DNA of 64,000 nt from Aureibaculum flavum. GTDB taxonomy: Bacteria; Bacteroidota; Bacteroidia; Flavobacteriales; Flavobacteriaceae. Positions 18,703-27,772 of this stretch are shown piece by piece. Within the stretch, counting starts at the first letter, position 1; every line of letters starts with the position of its first letter. A program made the position numbers and the translations under genes. The notes under the pieces are model-generated. The model ran no database searches and was not told the DNA's origin. It saw only the letters and a program-made list of their open reading frames with translations. Location of the stretch: assembly GCF_016406085.1 (NCBI RefSeq), contig NZ_JAEHFJ010000004.1:186001-250000 (forward strand), written 5' to 3'.

Positions 18703-19524
18703 TTACTCATTAAAATGTACGTACTTTTTAAGATTAGAATCCTCACAGATAAAAGAAAGGTTTTCGTTATAAATCCCCTTATATTCAGAATATACTTGCC
18801 CACAATTGGATTCATTATAATGATTGATAATAACAAGTTTTCCCGCATCTAAGAAGCTTTGTGCTCCAGATTGATCCCACCAATTTTTATCGTCATTATA
18901 AGATTCATAAAGTACACCATCAAAATCAGAGGCATTCTCTACACTATTTTTTGCCATACATTTCATACCTTTAGAATGAACATAATTACACAGTTGTTGA
19001 TAGTAATCAACACCTTCATTTTCTGTCACTTCCACTCCATAAGTGGTTCTTAATTCATCATCATAAAACCAGTCCATATTATCAAACTCTACCCAATCAA
19101 AGCCCCATGTAGCAATTTTATCTATTCTTGCTTTCATAACTTCTAAAATACCTGAGGTAGTAGATTTTACAAAAAACTCATCAGGCCATTCTCCCCAAGG
19201 CGTCGAAACTAAATAAGCTTGCATTTCATTATAATCATCTCTATAAGTTTCACCTGTACCAATACTAATATAAGCTCCTACTTGATTGTTCTTAGCTTTT
19301 ATATCGTCAATATGTTCTGTAACATCATCTTGAAATGGATCCAGTAAAACATAACCATTTTCTGCATTATTTTTAATATAATCAATAGTATCTACTGCAT
19401 AATTCTCTTGATAGGCTTGGTTATAAATTGGGATGGCATCACTATCTACAGGTTCATCTACTTTAGTTTCACTATCACAAGAATATATAATTGAAAGAAT
19501 AGCAATCAGTTGGTAATATTTCAT
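18703..19524 (-). CDS. GH114-like lipoprotein (endo-alpha-1,4-polygalactosaminidase type)
   Basis: This 273-residue lipoprotein (I-I-Y-S-C, Cys16) resembles the TIM-barrel family GH114, whose members cut alpha-1,4-polygalactosamine. Signature stretches are the N-terminal I-D-Y-I-K-N-N, G-A-Y-I-S-I-G-T-G-E-T-Y at about 83-94, W-G-F-D-W-V-E-F-D-N-M-D near 139-150, M-A-K-N-S-V-E-N near 190 and E-S-Y-N near 207. The acidic residues in F-D-N-M-D and E-S-Y fit catalytic carboxylates on strand ends. The lipid anchor suggests the cell surface or periplasm, acting on exopolysaccharide or biofilm. No other carbohydrate genes or SusC/D pair are near, so it is not part of an obvious utilisation locus. 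Confidence 0.72.
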   Translation of the reverse strand: MKYYQLIAILSIIYSCDSETKVDEPVDSDAIPIYNQAYQENYAVDTIDYIKNNAENGYVLLDPFQDDVTEHIDDIKAKNNQVGAYISIGTGETYRDDYNEMQAYLVSTPWGEWPDEFFVKSTTSGILEVMKARIDKIATWGFDWVEFDNMDWFYDDELRTTYGVEVTENEGVDYYQQLCNYVHSKGMKCMAKNSVENASDFDGVLYESYNDDKNWWDQSGAQSFLDAGKLVIINHYNESNCGQVYSEYKGIYNENLSFICEDSNLKKYVHFNE

Positions 19525-19631
19525 TTTAGTTTGTTTGTTATTTATTTTTTTTAAAAGTATTGCTTATAAATTTAATAGAAGTATTTACTTATATAAATGA
19601 TACTTAAACTTTAGTCCCTTACTTTTAAAAA

Positions 19632-19661
19632 TTTGATTATTTTTACAATTCTATACATTAA
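19632..19661 (+). promoter_or_regulatory. Possible promoter of the dipeptidyl-peptidase gene
   Basis: TTTG at 19632-19635, an 18-base spacer and TACATTAA at 19654-19661. Spacing and the TA are right for the Bacteroidota pattern, but the downstream box lacks the TTTG end, so the match is moderate. Confidence 0.35.
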
Positions 19662-19684
19662 TATTTTAACGAAATTTTTATTCT

Positions 19685-21757
19685 ATGTTTCAAATAAAAC
19701 AATTTAGAAAACTATTATTATTTGCATTTACCCTAAGTGTATCTTTTATTTTTGCCCAAGATAAACTTAAAAGCATGCCTGGCTATGAGCGATACTCTGA
19801 AATAGCTCCTCAAATTAGAGGTGCGGTGAAAAGTGGAGCTATAAGCGTAGATTGGCATAAGAATGGAACTAATTTTGAATACAATAAAGATGGAAAACGT
19901 TTTTTATATGACATTTCCATAGATGAAACTAATGAAATTGGAAACGCCGTTGTTCCAGATTGGAGAGCAAGATATGCTAACAGACCACAACGTGGTAGAC
20001 AATATGCTTCTACTGATTCACCTGATGGAAAATTAAAAGCATATACCAAAGATAGGAATATGTATATCAGTGATATTGATGGAAATAATGTAGTAGCGAT
20101 AACCACTGAAGGAAATGATGATAATCAAATAAAATATGGAATAGCGACTTGGGTATATGGTGAAGAATTAAGTCAAAACACAGCGATGTGGTGGTCTCCT
20201 GATAATAAAAAAATAGCATTCTATCGTTTTGATGAAAAAGAAGCTAAAAAATACTACGTCTTATATGATCAAACTAAAATTCAAGATTCTGTTGAAATAG
20301 AAGCCTATCCGAAAGTTGGAGCTAAAAATTTGCCAGTAGATTTGATGATGTACGATTTAACCACTAAAAAAATGATTACGCTTGACACTCGCGATGGAAA
20401 ATCATTTAATGATGGTGATTTAGGCACCTATTTATATGACATTTCATGGTCACCTGATGGTAAAGAATTATTATACCATAGCACCAATAGAAAGCAAAAC
20501 ATAATGGAACTTAAAGCAGCTGATCCAGCTACTGGTAAAAGTCGTGTTGTTGTGCGTGAAGAATGGTTACCTAGTTTTACGGAGAATTCACCCGAATTTC
20601 ATATTTTAAAAGATGGAAAACGATTTATTTGGGCTTCTGTCCGAAATGGTTATAACAATTACTATCTGTATGACTTTAACGGAAAACTTCTAAAAACGTT
20701 AACCAATCATAATTTTGAAGTATCAAGTATTGTTGACGTCGATGAAAAGAAAGGTCTGTTATATTATATGGCTAGAAGTGGTGACAACTTCATGAAAATG
20801 CAATTGCATAAAGTGAAGTTAAATGGTAAAGGTGATGTTCGTTTGACAAATCCTGCATATAATCATAGTGTTAGTATATCTCCAAATGGTAAATATATTG
20901 TTGATGTAGCTGAAACACATGACATTGCTCCTTCTACTAATTTATTAAATGCAAAAGGTAAAATCATTAAGAAGTTATATGAAAGTGACATGACTGATTT
21001 TGATAAATTAGGCTTGAAAAAAATAGAAGTCTTCACGTTTACTTCTGCTGATGGTACAACGCAATTACATGGTATGTTGCATTTTCCTTCAAATTTTGAT
21101 CCAAATAAGAAATATCCGCTTTTATTAAGTAATTATGGTGGACCGGCAACCAATGCATTTAGAGAAAACTTTAGAACACCTGATGCGTTAACGGAATATG
21201 GCTTTTTAGTTGCGAATATTGACGGAAGAAATGTACGTGGACGTGGTAAAAAATTATTAGATCAATTGTATGGTAATTTAACTATTGTAGAACAAGATGA
21301 TTTTGCTGAAGGGATCAAGTCGTTATATGATAGACCTTATTTTGATAAAGACAATGTTGGTGTGTTTGGTACTTCATATGGTGGTACAACAGCGGCAGCA
21401 AGTTTATTACGTTTTCCTGAAGTATATCATGCAGCCGTTGCAAACTCGGCAGTAACCGATTGGAGAAATTATGATAATATTTACACCGAGCGTTTTATGA
21501 ATACGCTTGAAGATAACAAAGCAGGCTATGATGCGGCTAGTTTAATGACGTATGCTCCTAACCTTAAAGGTGAATTAATGATATTTTTTGGTACTAGCGA
21601 TAATAATGTACATCCAGCAAATTCTTTGCAACTAATTCAGGCATTACAAAAAGCTGGTAAAAGTTTTGAAGTACAAATTGGTCCAGATAAAGGGCATACA
21701 CGTGTCAATGTGGATAGAATGATGGAGTTTTTTATTGAACATTTGGTTTTGGATTAG
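19685..21757 (+). CDS. Exported S9 family peptidase, dipeptidyl-peptidase IV type
   Basis: This 690-residue protein has a signal peptide (F-I-F-A-Q at about 21-25), an eight-bladed beta-propeller (about 60-450; DPP-IV N-terminal region, with W-S-P-D-N-K and W-S-P-D-G-K blades) and an alpha/beta-hydrolase domain (about 460-690). The nucleophile is Ser564 in F-G-T-S-Y-G-G, and the catalytic His is in K-G-H-T-R near 674. The E-E-L-S motif (about 162) in the propeller helps bind the free N-terminus of substrates in DPP-IV. The family removes X-Pro dipeptides in the periplasm, feeding peptide uptake. It is monocistronic, with a strong terminator behind. Confidence 0.9.
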   Translation: MFQIKQFRKLLLFAFTLSVSFIFAQDKLKSMPGYERYSEIAPQIRGAVKSGAISVDWHKNGTNFEYNKDGKRFLYDISIDETNEIGNAVVPDWRARYANRPQRGRQYASTDSPDGKLKAYTKDRNMYISDIDGNNVVAITTEGNDDNQIKYGIATWVYGEELSQNTAMWWSPDNKKIAFYRFDEKEAKKYYVLYDQTKIQDSVEIEAYPKVGAKNLPVDLMMYDLTTKKMITLDTRDGKSFNDGDLGTYLYDISWSPDGKELLYHSTNRKQNIMELKAADPATGKSRVVVREEWLPSFTENSPEFHILKDGKRFIWASVRNGYNNYYLYDFNGKLLKTLTNHNFEVSSIVDVDEKKGLLYYMARSGDNFMKMQLHKVKLNGKGDVRLTNPAYNHSVSISPNGKYIVDVAETHDIAPSTNLLNAKGKIIKKLYESDMTDFDKLGLKKIEVFTFTSADGTTQLHGMLHFPSNFDPNKKYPLLLSNYGGPATNAFRENFRTPDALTEYGFLVANIDGRNVRGRGKKLLDQLYGNLTIVEQDDFAEGIKSLYDRPYFDKDNVGVFGTSYGGTTAAASLLRFPEVYHAAVANSAVTDWRNYDNIYTERFMNTLEDNKAGYDAASLMTYAPNLKGELMIFFGTSDNNVHPANSLQLIQALQKAGKSFEVQIGPDKGHTRVNVDRMMEFFIEHLVLD

Positions 21758-21790
21758 TAGATTTATTCAAAAAATATAAGACGTTACTAA

Positions 21791-21826
21791 AATTCCCCTT
21801 CTTACTCAAGAAGGGGAATTTATTTT
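21791..21826 (+). terminator. Terminator of the dipeptidyl-peptidase gene
   Basis: A perfect 13-base stem (AATTCCCCTTCTT / AAGAAGGGGAATT) with a four-base loop is followed by TATTTT. It lies 33 bases after the stop codon. Confidence 0.85.
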
Positions 21827-21928
21827 ATCAATAGGATGCTAAATTGCTGTAAATATCTCTAACAAAATAAAAATCTCACATTATATATTACGTTCGAAAT
21901 TTATCTTGATTTTATAAATGAGTATTGC

Positions 21929-22498
21929 TTATTTAAAAAAATTGACTAATTTTTGAATGGCTTTGCCTCTATGACTAATTGCACCTTTCTCTTTCATTGA
22001 CATTTCGGCAAAAGAAGTATCAAACCCTTTGGGTTTAAAAATAGGATCATACCCAAAACCATCTTTTCCTTGTTGAGCCTTCAGTATTTCACCTTTACAA
22101 ATACCATCAAAAATATGTTGTTCTCCATTTAAATTCAACACAACAACCGTTTTAAATTGAGCTGATCTATCTTTTTTGCTTTTTAAATTCGATAATAATT
22201 TCGCCATATTAGCAACAGCATCATTTGCTGGTCCTGCATATCTTGCAGAATACACACCAGGCTCACCATTTAAGGCAGTCACCTCTAAACCTGTATCATC
22301 GGCAAAGCAATCATAACCATAAGTGTTGGTAATATAATCTGCTTTAATTTTTGCATTACCCAATAAGGTATTGGCTGTCTCTAAGATTTCTTCATTACAA
22401 TTAATATCTGAAAGACTTAATAATTCAATGCTCTCTGGCATTAATTGTTGAACTTCTTTTAATTTATTAAGATTATGTGTTGCAAATACTATTTTCAT
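21929..22498 (-). CDS. rdgB: RdgB/HAM1 XTP/dITP pyrophosphatase
   Basis: This enzyme hydrolyses non-canonical purine triphosphates (ITP, dITP, XTP) to monophosphates and pyrophosphate, so that they are not built into DNA or RNA. I take the ATG at 22498, which gives M-K-I-V-F-A-T-H-N-x-x-K, the usual RdgB start; an earlier start would add ten residues that the family does not have. Further signatures are D-D-T-G-L-E-V near 66, P-G-V-Y-S-A-R-Y-A-G near 77 and F-G-Y-D-P-I-F near 146, with the C-terminal S-H-R-G-K-A. Length 189 matches the family. It stands alone. Confidence 0.93.
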   Translation of the reverse strand: MKIVFATHNLNKLKEVQQLMPESIELLSLSDINCNEEILETANTLLGNAKIKADYITNTYGYDCFADDTGLEVTALNGEPGVYSARYAGPANDAVANMAKLLSNLKSKKDRSAQFKTVVVLNLNGEQHIFDGICKGEILKAQQGKDGFGYDPIFKPKGFDTSFAEMSMKEKGAISHRGKAIQKLVNFFK

Positions 22499-22686
22499 CC
22501 GTGCTCTCTTATTTATATTAATTGTCAATTGCCGTTAGTTATTTAACTTTTAGGTAGCTAGCCCAAAATGATAGGTTCGGTTTCTTGCTGTTCACAAAAT
22601 TAAGAAAAGGTTTTAATGGAAGGGTTGCATAACTCAACAATTATTAGCAATTTTATAAGCTATAAATTAAATCAAAATCCACATAA

Positions 22687-23427
22687 ATGGAAATATTAGG
22701 TATAGATGTTGGCGGTACTGGTATTAAAGGAGCAATAGTAAATATTAAAACTGGAGAACTGGTGTCTAAAAAGTATCGTATCCCAACACCTGAAGGAGCT
22801 AAACCAGATGATGTTGCTGATGTTATCGCAAAAATAGTAGCACATTTTAAATGGAAAGGAGAAGTTGGCTGTGGTTTTCCAGCAATTATTAATCACGGAC
22901 AAGTTTTAACGGCAACTAATATTCACGATAGTTGGAAACAGGTACATGCTGACGAATTATTTTCAAAACGTACAGGTTTAGAGTTTCATATCGTTAATGA
23001 TGCTGATGCTGCGGGATTGGCTGCCATGACTTTTGGGGCAGGAAAAGATAAAAAAGGCACAGTAATAATGATAACTATCGGTACTGGTATTGGTTCCGGA
23101 ATGTTTTATGATGGTGTACTTATTCCGAATATTGAACTAGGGACGGCTCCATTTAGAAAAAACTTAAATTTTGAGCAATATGCAGCCGATTCTGTGCGTA
23201 AACGCGAAAATTTATCCTATAAAAAATGGGGAAAACGATTTAATGAATTTTTGAATTTTGTGAAATTCTTAGCCTCTCCTGATTTAATTATTTTGGGTGG
23301 TGGAGCCAGTAAAAAAATAGATAAATTTAAAGATGAGTTAACTGTAGATGTACCTGTTGTACCTTCGCAATTTGAAAACGAAGCTGGTATTGTTGGTGCT
23401 GCAATTGCTGCTTCAAGAAAATTATAA
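22687..23427 (+). CDS. ppgK: Polyphosphate glucokinase (ROK family)
   Basis: This 246-residue protein phosphorylates glucose with inorganic polyphosphate (and perhaps ATP). It has the phosphate-binding D-V-G-G-T-G-I-K-G at 6-14, the glucose-binding V-N-D-A-D-A-A-G at about 103-110 and I-T-I-G-T-G-I-G-S-G at about 130-139, and I-I-L-G-G-G-A-S-K near 202. The short length and the G-T-A-P region after I-E-L are those of polyphosphate-dependent ROK kinases, not of the longer ATP-only glucokinases. The NlpC/P60 gene starts 9 bases later, so the two are probably co-transcribed, without an obvious functional link. Confidence 0.82.
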   Translation: MEILGIDVGGTGIKGAIVNIKTGELVSKKYRIPTPEGAKPDDVADVIAKIVAHFKWKGEVGCGFPAIINHGQVLTATNIHDSWKQVHADELFSKRTGLEFHIVNDADAAGLAAMTFGAGKDKKGTVIMITIGTGIGSGMFYDGVLIPNIELGTAPFRKNLNFEQYAADSVRKRENLSYKKWGKRFNEFLNFVKFLASPDLIILGGGASKKIDKFKDELTVDVPVVPSQFENEAGIVGAAIAASRKL

Positions 23428-23436
23428 TTATATTTT

Positions 23437-24639
23437 ATGAAAGGAAGAAAGTATATTTATACGTTTTTAGCATTTAGTATTTTCATTTTAACATCTTGCG
23501 AAAGTAATGTTGAAAAAACGAAAGAGAATCCTTTGGAGGATCAAATCACTCTTGTTAAAACCGAGTTTGCTCCTGATAAACGTGTCGCTTTATTTGATGT
23601 TAGTTCTGTTGAAACAGACCATCAGATTATTCTTAAAGGGACTTCAAACTTACCCGAAGCCGTTAATACCCTAAAGGAAAACTTAAAGAAAGAAGAGATT
23701 TCATTTATTGATAGTATACAAATGTATCCCGATGCTATTTTAGATGGAAAGATAAAAGCAGTTGTAAAAATATCTGTTGCCAATTTAAGAAGTAACCCTA
23801 AACATTCTGCAGAATTAGCGACACAAGCTACTTTAGGAACGCCTTTAAATGTATATACAAAAAAAGACAATTGGTACTTAATTCAAACACCAGACAATTA
23901 TTTAGCTTGGGTAGATAGTGGAGGAATTGAATTGATGAAAGAATCTGATTTTGCAACATGGAAACTAGCAGATAAAATAATATTTTTAGGTACTTACGGT
24001 GAATCTTTTGAAAAAGAAAGTAAGTTTAGTCCTGTCGTATCTGATGTAGTAGCTGGTGATATTTTTGAAGTACTTGATGAAGTTGGCTTATTTTTCAAAG
24101 TGAAATATCCAGATGGTCGGATAGCTTATGTTGAAAAAAACAAAGCTATGAATTACAATAGTTGGTTGGCAAGTTTAAACCCGACGCAAGAATCTATGGT
24201 AGAAACTGCAAAAACGTTAATGGGACTTCCCTATTTATGGGGTGGCACATCTTCAAAAGGTGTTGACTGTAGTGGTTTTACGAAAACAATATTCTTTTTA
24301 AACGGAATGGTAATACCTCGTGATGCTTCTCAGCAAATACATACTGGTAAATTAATTGATGATGATAAAAGTTTTGATAATATGGAACCTGGTGATTTAC
24401 TATTCTTTGGTAAACCAGCAACAGAAACTTCAAAAGAAAGAGTAATTCATGTAGGTATGTGGATAGGGAATAATGAATTTATTCATTCTGCCGGAAGAGT
24501 TCACATTAGTAGTGTTGATAAAAATGCAGCCAATTATGATGCCTATAATTACAATAGATATTTACGCTCTAAACGCTTGCTTAATGAGGAAGATGCCAAT
24601 ATTATTAACCTAAAAAAACCAGGTGTTTTTAGAGATTAA
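23437..24639 (+). CDS. NlpC/P60 lipoprotein with SH3-like domains
   Basis: This 400-residue lipoprotein (L-T-S-C, about Cys21) is probably a periplasmic peptidoglycan endopeptidase. It has an N-terminal region of unknown fold, two bacterial SH3-like segments (about 105-165, with V-A-N-L-R-S-N-P, and about 190-240) and a C-terminal NlpC/P60 domain (about 250-385). Catalytic residues are Cys278 in V-D-C-S-G-F and His338 in I-H-V-G-M-W, followed by the usual E-F-I-H-S-A-G. The family cuts gamma-D-Glu-diaminopimelate bonds. It follows ppgK by 9 bases. Confidence 0.87.
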   Translation: MKGRKYIYTFLAFSIFILTSCESNVEKTKENPLEDQITLVKTEFAPDKRVALFDVSSVETDHQIILKGTSNLPEAVNTLKENLKKEEISFIDSIQMYPDAILDGKIKAVVKISVANLRSNPKHSAELATQATLGTPLNVYTKKDNWYLIQTPDNYLAWVDSGGIELMKESDFATWKLADKIIFLGTYGESFEKESKFSPVVSDVVAGDIFEVLDEVGLFFKVKYPDGRIAYVEKNKAMNYNSWLASLNPTQESMVETAKTLMGLPYLWGGTSSKGVDCSGFTKTIFFLNGMVIPRDASQQIHTGKLIDDDKSFDNMEPGDLLFFGKPATETSKERVIHVGMWIGNNEFIHSAGRVHISSVDKNAANYDAYNYNRYLRSKRLLNEEDANIINLKKPGVFRD

Positions 24640-24690
24640 TCGTGATTTTATTAAAAATAAAAAAAATTATTAAAATTCAATAAAATTCAT

Positions 24691-24698
24691 TATCTTTG
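24691..24698 (+). promoter_or_regulatory. Downstream promoter box of the small cold-shock gene
   Basis: TATCTTTG fits the TAnnTTTG box exactly and lies 30 bases before the ATG. The TTTG box 19 bases upstream is poor (TTAT). Long A-rich runs precede it. Confidence 0.5.
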
Positions 24699-24727
24699 CG
24701 ACTAATATTAATTTATAATTTTTAAAC

Positions 24728-24919
24728 ATGAGTAAAGGAACAGTAAAATTCTTCAATGAATCTAAAGGATTCGGTTTTATAACAGAAGAAGGCTCTAACA
24801 AAGAACATTTTGTACACATTTCTGGATTAATCGACGAAGTACGCGAAGGTGATGAGGTTGAATTCGATTTACAGGAAGGTAGAAAAGGACTGAACGCAGT
24901 AAATGTAAAAGTATTATAA
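24728..24919 (+). CDS. Small cold-shock protein (CspA family)
   Basis: This 63-residue protein is a single cold-shock domain: G-T-V-K-F-F-N-E-S-K-G-F-G-F-I (RNP1 at about 11-18) and E-H-F-V-H-I-S-G (RNP2 at about 26-33). It binds single-stranded RNA or DNA and acts as an RNA chaperone. It is monocistronic with its own promoter box and a strong terminator, as usual for csp genes. Its C-terminal half (G-R-K-G-L-N-A-V-N-V) is very like the cold-shock domain of the larger protein at 12257, so the two are close paralogues. Confidence 0.95.
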   Translation: MSKGTVKFFNESKGFGFITEEGSNKEHFVHISGLIDEVREGDEVEFDLQEGRKGLNAVNVKVL

Positions 24920-24950
24920 TATATATCTTTTAAAATTTTTACTTACAAAG

Positions 24951-24979
24951 GCCTATCAAAATTTGATAGGCTTTTTTTT
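24951..24979 (+). terminator. Terminator of the small cold-shock gene
   Basis: GCCTATCAAA / TTTGATAGGC form a ten-base stem with almost no loop and are followed by eight T residues. Confidence 0.88.
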
Positions 24980-25032
24980 GTCTTAATTTTAAATATTTTG
25001 CACAATAATTATAGTTTACAATCTATTTAGTT

Positions 25033-25593
25033 ATGAAAAGTGAAAAAGAAAAAATGTTGATGGGCGAACTCTATAATCCTGGTGATAAAGAGTTAAGTGC
25101 AGAAAGACACGAAGCCCGTTTAATATTTAGAAAAATAAACACGATTTCAAATAATGACACCAAATTAACGAATAACTTATTTCGTGATCTTTTTGGAAAA
25201 ACAGGAAAAGGCTTATTTATTGAACCTCCTTTTTACTGTGATTATGGTTACAATATAAAACTTGGAAATCAGGTTTTTATGAATTACAACTGTTGTATTT
25301 TAGATGTTGCAGAAGTTACTATTGGCAATAGAGTCATGTTTGGTCCAAATGTTCAAATTTATACAGCTACGCACCCACTCGATGCTAAAACCAGAGCTTC
25401 ATGGTTAGAATTTGCTAAACCTATTACGATTGGTGATGATGTATGGATTGGTGGTGGTGCCATTGTGTGTCCAGGAGTTACTATTGGCAACGGTGCCGTA
25501 ATTGCGGCTGGTGCTGTAGTTACTAAAGATGTAAAAGCGAATGTTGTTGTAGGTGGAAATCCTGCTAAAATTATAAAGGAAATAGATAATTAA
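25033..25593 (+). CDS. Maltose/galactoside O-acetyltransferase-like enzyme
   Basis: This 186-residue protein belongs to the LacA/Maa acetyltransferases, which move acetyl from acetyl-CoA to a sugar hydroxyl. It has the N-terminal Maa segment ([11 protein letters not shown], about 4-14), F-Y-C-D-Y-G-Y-N-I at about 66, the catalytic His in Y-T-A-T-H-P-L (about 113-119), and hexapeptide repeats G-D-D-V-W-I-G-G-G and V-T-I-G-N-G. The real substrate in the cell is not known for most members. It overlaps the end of the convergent queD by four bases. Confidence 0.88.
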   Translation: MKSEKEKMLMGELYNPGDKELSAERHEARLIFRKINTISNNDTKLTNNLFRDLFGKTGKGLFIEPPFYCDYGYNIKLGNQVFMNYNCCILDVAEVTIGNRVMFGPNVQIYTATHPLDAKTRASWLEFAKPITIGDDVWIGGGAIVCPGVTIGNGAVIAAGAVVTKDVKANVVVGGNPAKIIKEIDN

Positions 25594-26009
25594 TTACCAC
25601 TATAATTCACAAAATTTCTTGGTGTTTCGTATAATGTCACCGAAAGCTCATGATCCTTATTGATATGTGCACGTAACTTATTCCAAATGACAACTACTAT
25701 ATTTTCGGCAGTTGGGTTTAATCCGTCAATATCATTAAACTCAGCAACTTCTTTGTTTAGATTTTTATGATCAAAGGCATCTTCAATTTCTATTTTAATG
25801 ATGTCTTTTAATACCTTCATATCCATTACAAAACCTGTATCAGGATCAATTTTTCCAGTAACAGCAACTGTTAAATCATAATTATGACCATGGTAGTTGG
25901 GATTGCTACACAACCCAAAAACTTCCAAGTTCTTTTCATCAGACCAATCGGGTTTAAATAACCGATGTGCGGCATTAAAATGGGCCTTTCTATTTACAGT
26001 TACTTTCAT
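25590..26009 (-). CDS. queD: 6-pyruvoyl-tetrahydropterin synthase/QueD family protein
   Basis: This 139-residue enzyme makes 6-carboxy-tetrahydropterin from dihydroneopterin triphosphate in queuosine synthesis, or a related pterin. It shows the zinc ligands F-N-A-A-H-R near residue 15 and N-Y-H-G-H-N-Y near 38-44, the catalytic C-S-N-P (about 34-37), D-H-K-N-L-N near 80 and the C-terminal E-T-P-R-N-F that holds the pterin. Its start overlaps the stop of the idi gene by four bases, so the two are translationally coupled. No other queuosine genes are near. Confidence 0.88.
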   Translation of the reverse strand: MKVTVNRKAHFNAAHRLFKPDWSDEKNLEVFGLCSNPNYHGHNYDLTVAVTGKIDPDTGFVMDMKVLKDIIKIEIEDAFDHKNLNKEVAEFNDIDGLNPTAENIVVVIWNKLRAHINKDHELSVTLYETPRNFVNYSGN

Positions 26010-26533
26010 ACTTTTGCTTTATGTATATGTGTATAAAATCGATCAAAAATAATTTTAAACCATTCCGTGTATAGTTCAGGTTGCTTTTGCATATCAGATT
26101 TTACCTCCTCTAACGTCATCCATTTAAAAGCTTCTACTTCTTCAACATTAATGTTGGGATTCTCATTAAAACTGCCCACCAAAACATGATCCAATTCATG
26201 TTCTGTTAAGCCATTATCAAAAGGTGCTTTATAAATAAAAGACAACACATCTTTTAATTCGGTAACAAAACCCATTTCTTCAAATAAACGACGTTTACCT
26301 GCTTCAATATTTGTTTCGCCTACCCGTTGATGACTACAACAGGTATTTGTCCATAGCAATGGTGAATGGTATTTCGTAGCTGCACGCTGTTGCAATAATA
26401 ACTGATCATTATCATTAAATACAAATACTGAAAAAGCTCTGTGTAATAAGGCTTTTTCATGAGCTTCCATCTTGGCCATAGTGCCAATTTGCTCATCCTT
26501 TTCATTTACTAAAATTACTTGTTCTTCTGCCAT
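26006..26533 (-). CDS. idi: Isopentenyl-diphosphate delta-isomerase, type 1
   Basis: This 175-residue Nudix-fold enzyme interconverts isopentenyl and dimethylallyl diphosphate. Catalytic Cys lies in W-T-N-T-C-C-S-H (about 61-68), the Nudix helix is R-R-L-F-E-E-M-G (about 81-88), and the second catalytic acid is Glu in T-E-H-E-L-D-H (about 110-116). The N-terminus V-I-L-V-N-E-K-D-E is typical of the family. It is the first gene of a two-gene operon with queD. The pairing does not suggest a common pathway and is probably arrangement for expression only. Confidence 0.93.
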   Translation of the reverse strand: MAEEQVILVNEKDEQIGTMAKMEAHEKALLHRAFSVFVFNDNDQLLLQQRAATKYHSPLLWTNTCCSHQRVGETNIEAGKRRLFEEMGFVTELKDVLSFIYKAPFDNGLTEHELDHVLVGSFNENPNINVEEVEAFKWMTLEEVKSDMQKQPELYTEWFKIIFDRFYTHIHKAKV

Positions 26534-26551
26534 AATATATGCCGCAATTTA

Positions 26552-27772
26552 CTAAATAAAAATAGTTGAATCAACACTTTTTATTTTTATAGAAGTAGTT
26601 TCTCCGTTTAGGTCAGTCCAAGCTACATATATTATACCTTTAACTACCTCTAATTGAGGAAAGCCACTTGCTCTTGCAGCTGATATATTTGCTATTGTTA
26701 TAGGCTCAGATTTTGTTCCATCTTTATGAACTTTTAAAATTTTAATCTCAGCTTCATCCTTCTTAGTTTCCATCCAACTGACCAAGGCATTATCTTTATC
26801 TAATAAGGCCACATCTACTCTACCAATCGGTTTTCCATTATCAATCTGAATGGGTTTATCAAAATTACGACCATTATTACTAGAAAAAATTAAATTTACT
26901 TTAGGCACTGAATTGGCTGCGGTAAACCAAGCCACCACTAATGTAGAATCAATTGCTGCGGCTTTTGGTCCATTTACTGGGCACCCTTTTATGGCCCAAT
27001 TATCATTATGGATGGTTTTTGGAATCGTCCAACTACCATCTACAAATCTTGATATAGAAATATCTCTTATTTCGTCATCAGTTCGGTCTCTATAAACGAC
27101 AATAGGTCCGTTACTTGTAATGGCGGCACTTGTTTGGCAACATTCACAAGTTTTGGCATCTAATAAGTTGTCATCTATAACATCACCAGTTGACAATACA
27201 GTAGCTGCTCTTATATTCATGGCTCCACTACTTTCATGCTCCTCACCATGTGCTCCTCCACTCGTATTTCTACCATCTAACCAAGTTGCAAAGAAATTGT
27301 CTTTATAAGGTAAAAGGGTTACAAAACCATGTTCAGTGGCGGTATCGTCATTGTGTAGCAAGAAATCAGAACCAAAGGTATCTCCATTGGTATTAGAAAC
27401 CATTAAATGAACATCATAGGCATAGGTAGCGGGTGCTGATTTTTTCAAATAATGAATAAGTATGTTATCATTGTTCTTTGCTATTGCAGTAAAATCAGCC
27501 CAGTTGACAAATAAATCATATTCCTTGGTCAGTTTTATTGGGCTTGTCCATTTTCCATTAATATATTCCGCATAATTTACAGAAGCTAATGAATCATTTA
27601 TTTGATGTGTAAATGAAAGTAATAATTCATCACCATTAGCAAATAAAAAAGGGTGTTTACTGTTTTCAGGCAATAGCATGTCAACATCATTTATTACGAT
27701 ATCTGTTTTATCCTTTTTACAAGAAATAAATACACTTAGAGTAATTATACAAATAATAACGAATCTTCTCAT
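26552..27772 (-). CDS. Sialidase-like (BNR/beta-propeller) lipoprotein with a C-x-C-C motif
   Basis: This 406-residue lipoprotein (F-I-S-C, Cys18) folds as a BNR-type beta-propeller and belongs to a Bacteroidota group usually labelled exo-alpha-sialidase. True sialidase residues (an Arg triad and Tyr-Glu) cannot be placed with certainty. Instead it carries striking Cys clusters: T-C-E-C-C-Q-T near 209-215 and G-C-P-V-N-G-P near 267. It is co-expressed with a TlpA-like thioredoxin upstream (four-base ATGA overlap), so disulfide handling or metal binding by these Cys residues is plausible. Function is unknown. Confidence 0.65.
   Translation of the reverse strand: MRRFVIICIITLSVFISCKKDKTDIVINDVDMLLPENSKHPFLFANGDELLLSFTHQINDSLASVNYAEYINGKWTSPIKLTKEYDLFVNWADFTAIAKNNDNILIHYLKKSAPATYAYDVHLMVSNTNGDTFGSDFLLHNDDTATEHGFVTLLPYKDNFFATWLDGRNTSGGAHGEEHESSGAMNIRAATVLSTGDVIDDNLLDAKTCECCQTSAAITSNGPIVVYRDRTDDEIRDISISRFVDGSWTIPKTIHNDNWAIKGCPVNGPKAAAIDSTLVVAWFTAANSVPKVNLIFSSNNGRNFDKPIQIDNGKPIGRVDVALLDKDNALVSWMETKKDEAEIKILKVHKDGTKSEPITIANISAARASGFPQLEVVKGIIYVAWTDLNGETTSIKIKSVDSTIFI

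Noticed and set aside
26552-27772. Calling the propeller lipoprotein a true sialidase
   Set aside because: I could not place the Arg triad and Tyr-Glu pair of sialidases; the Cys cluster is the clearer feature.
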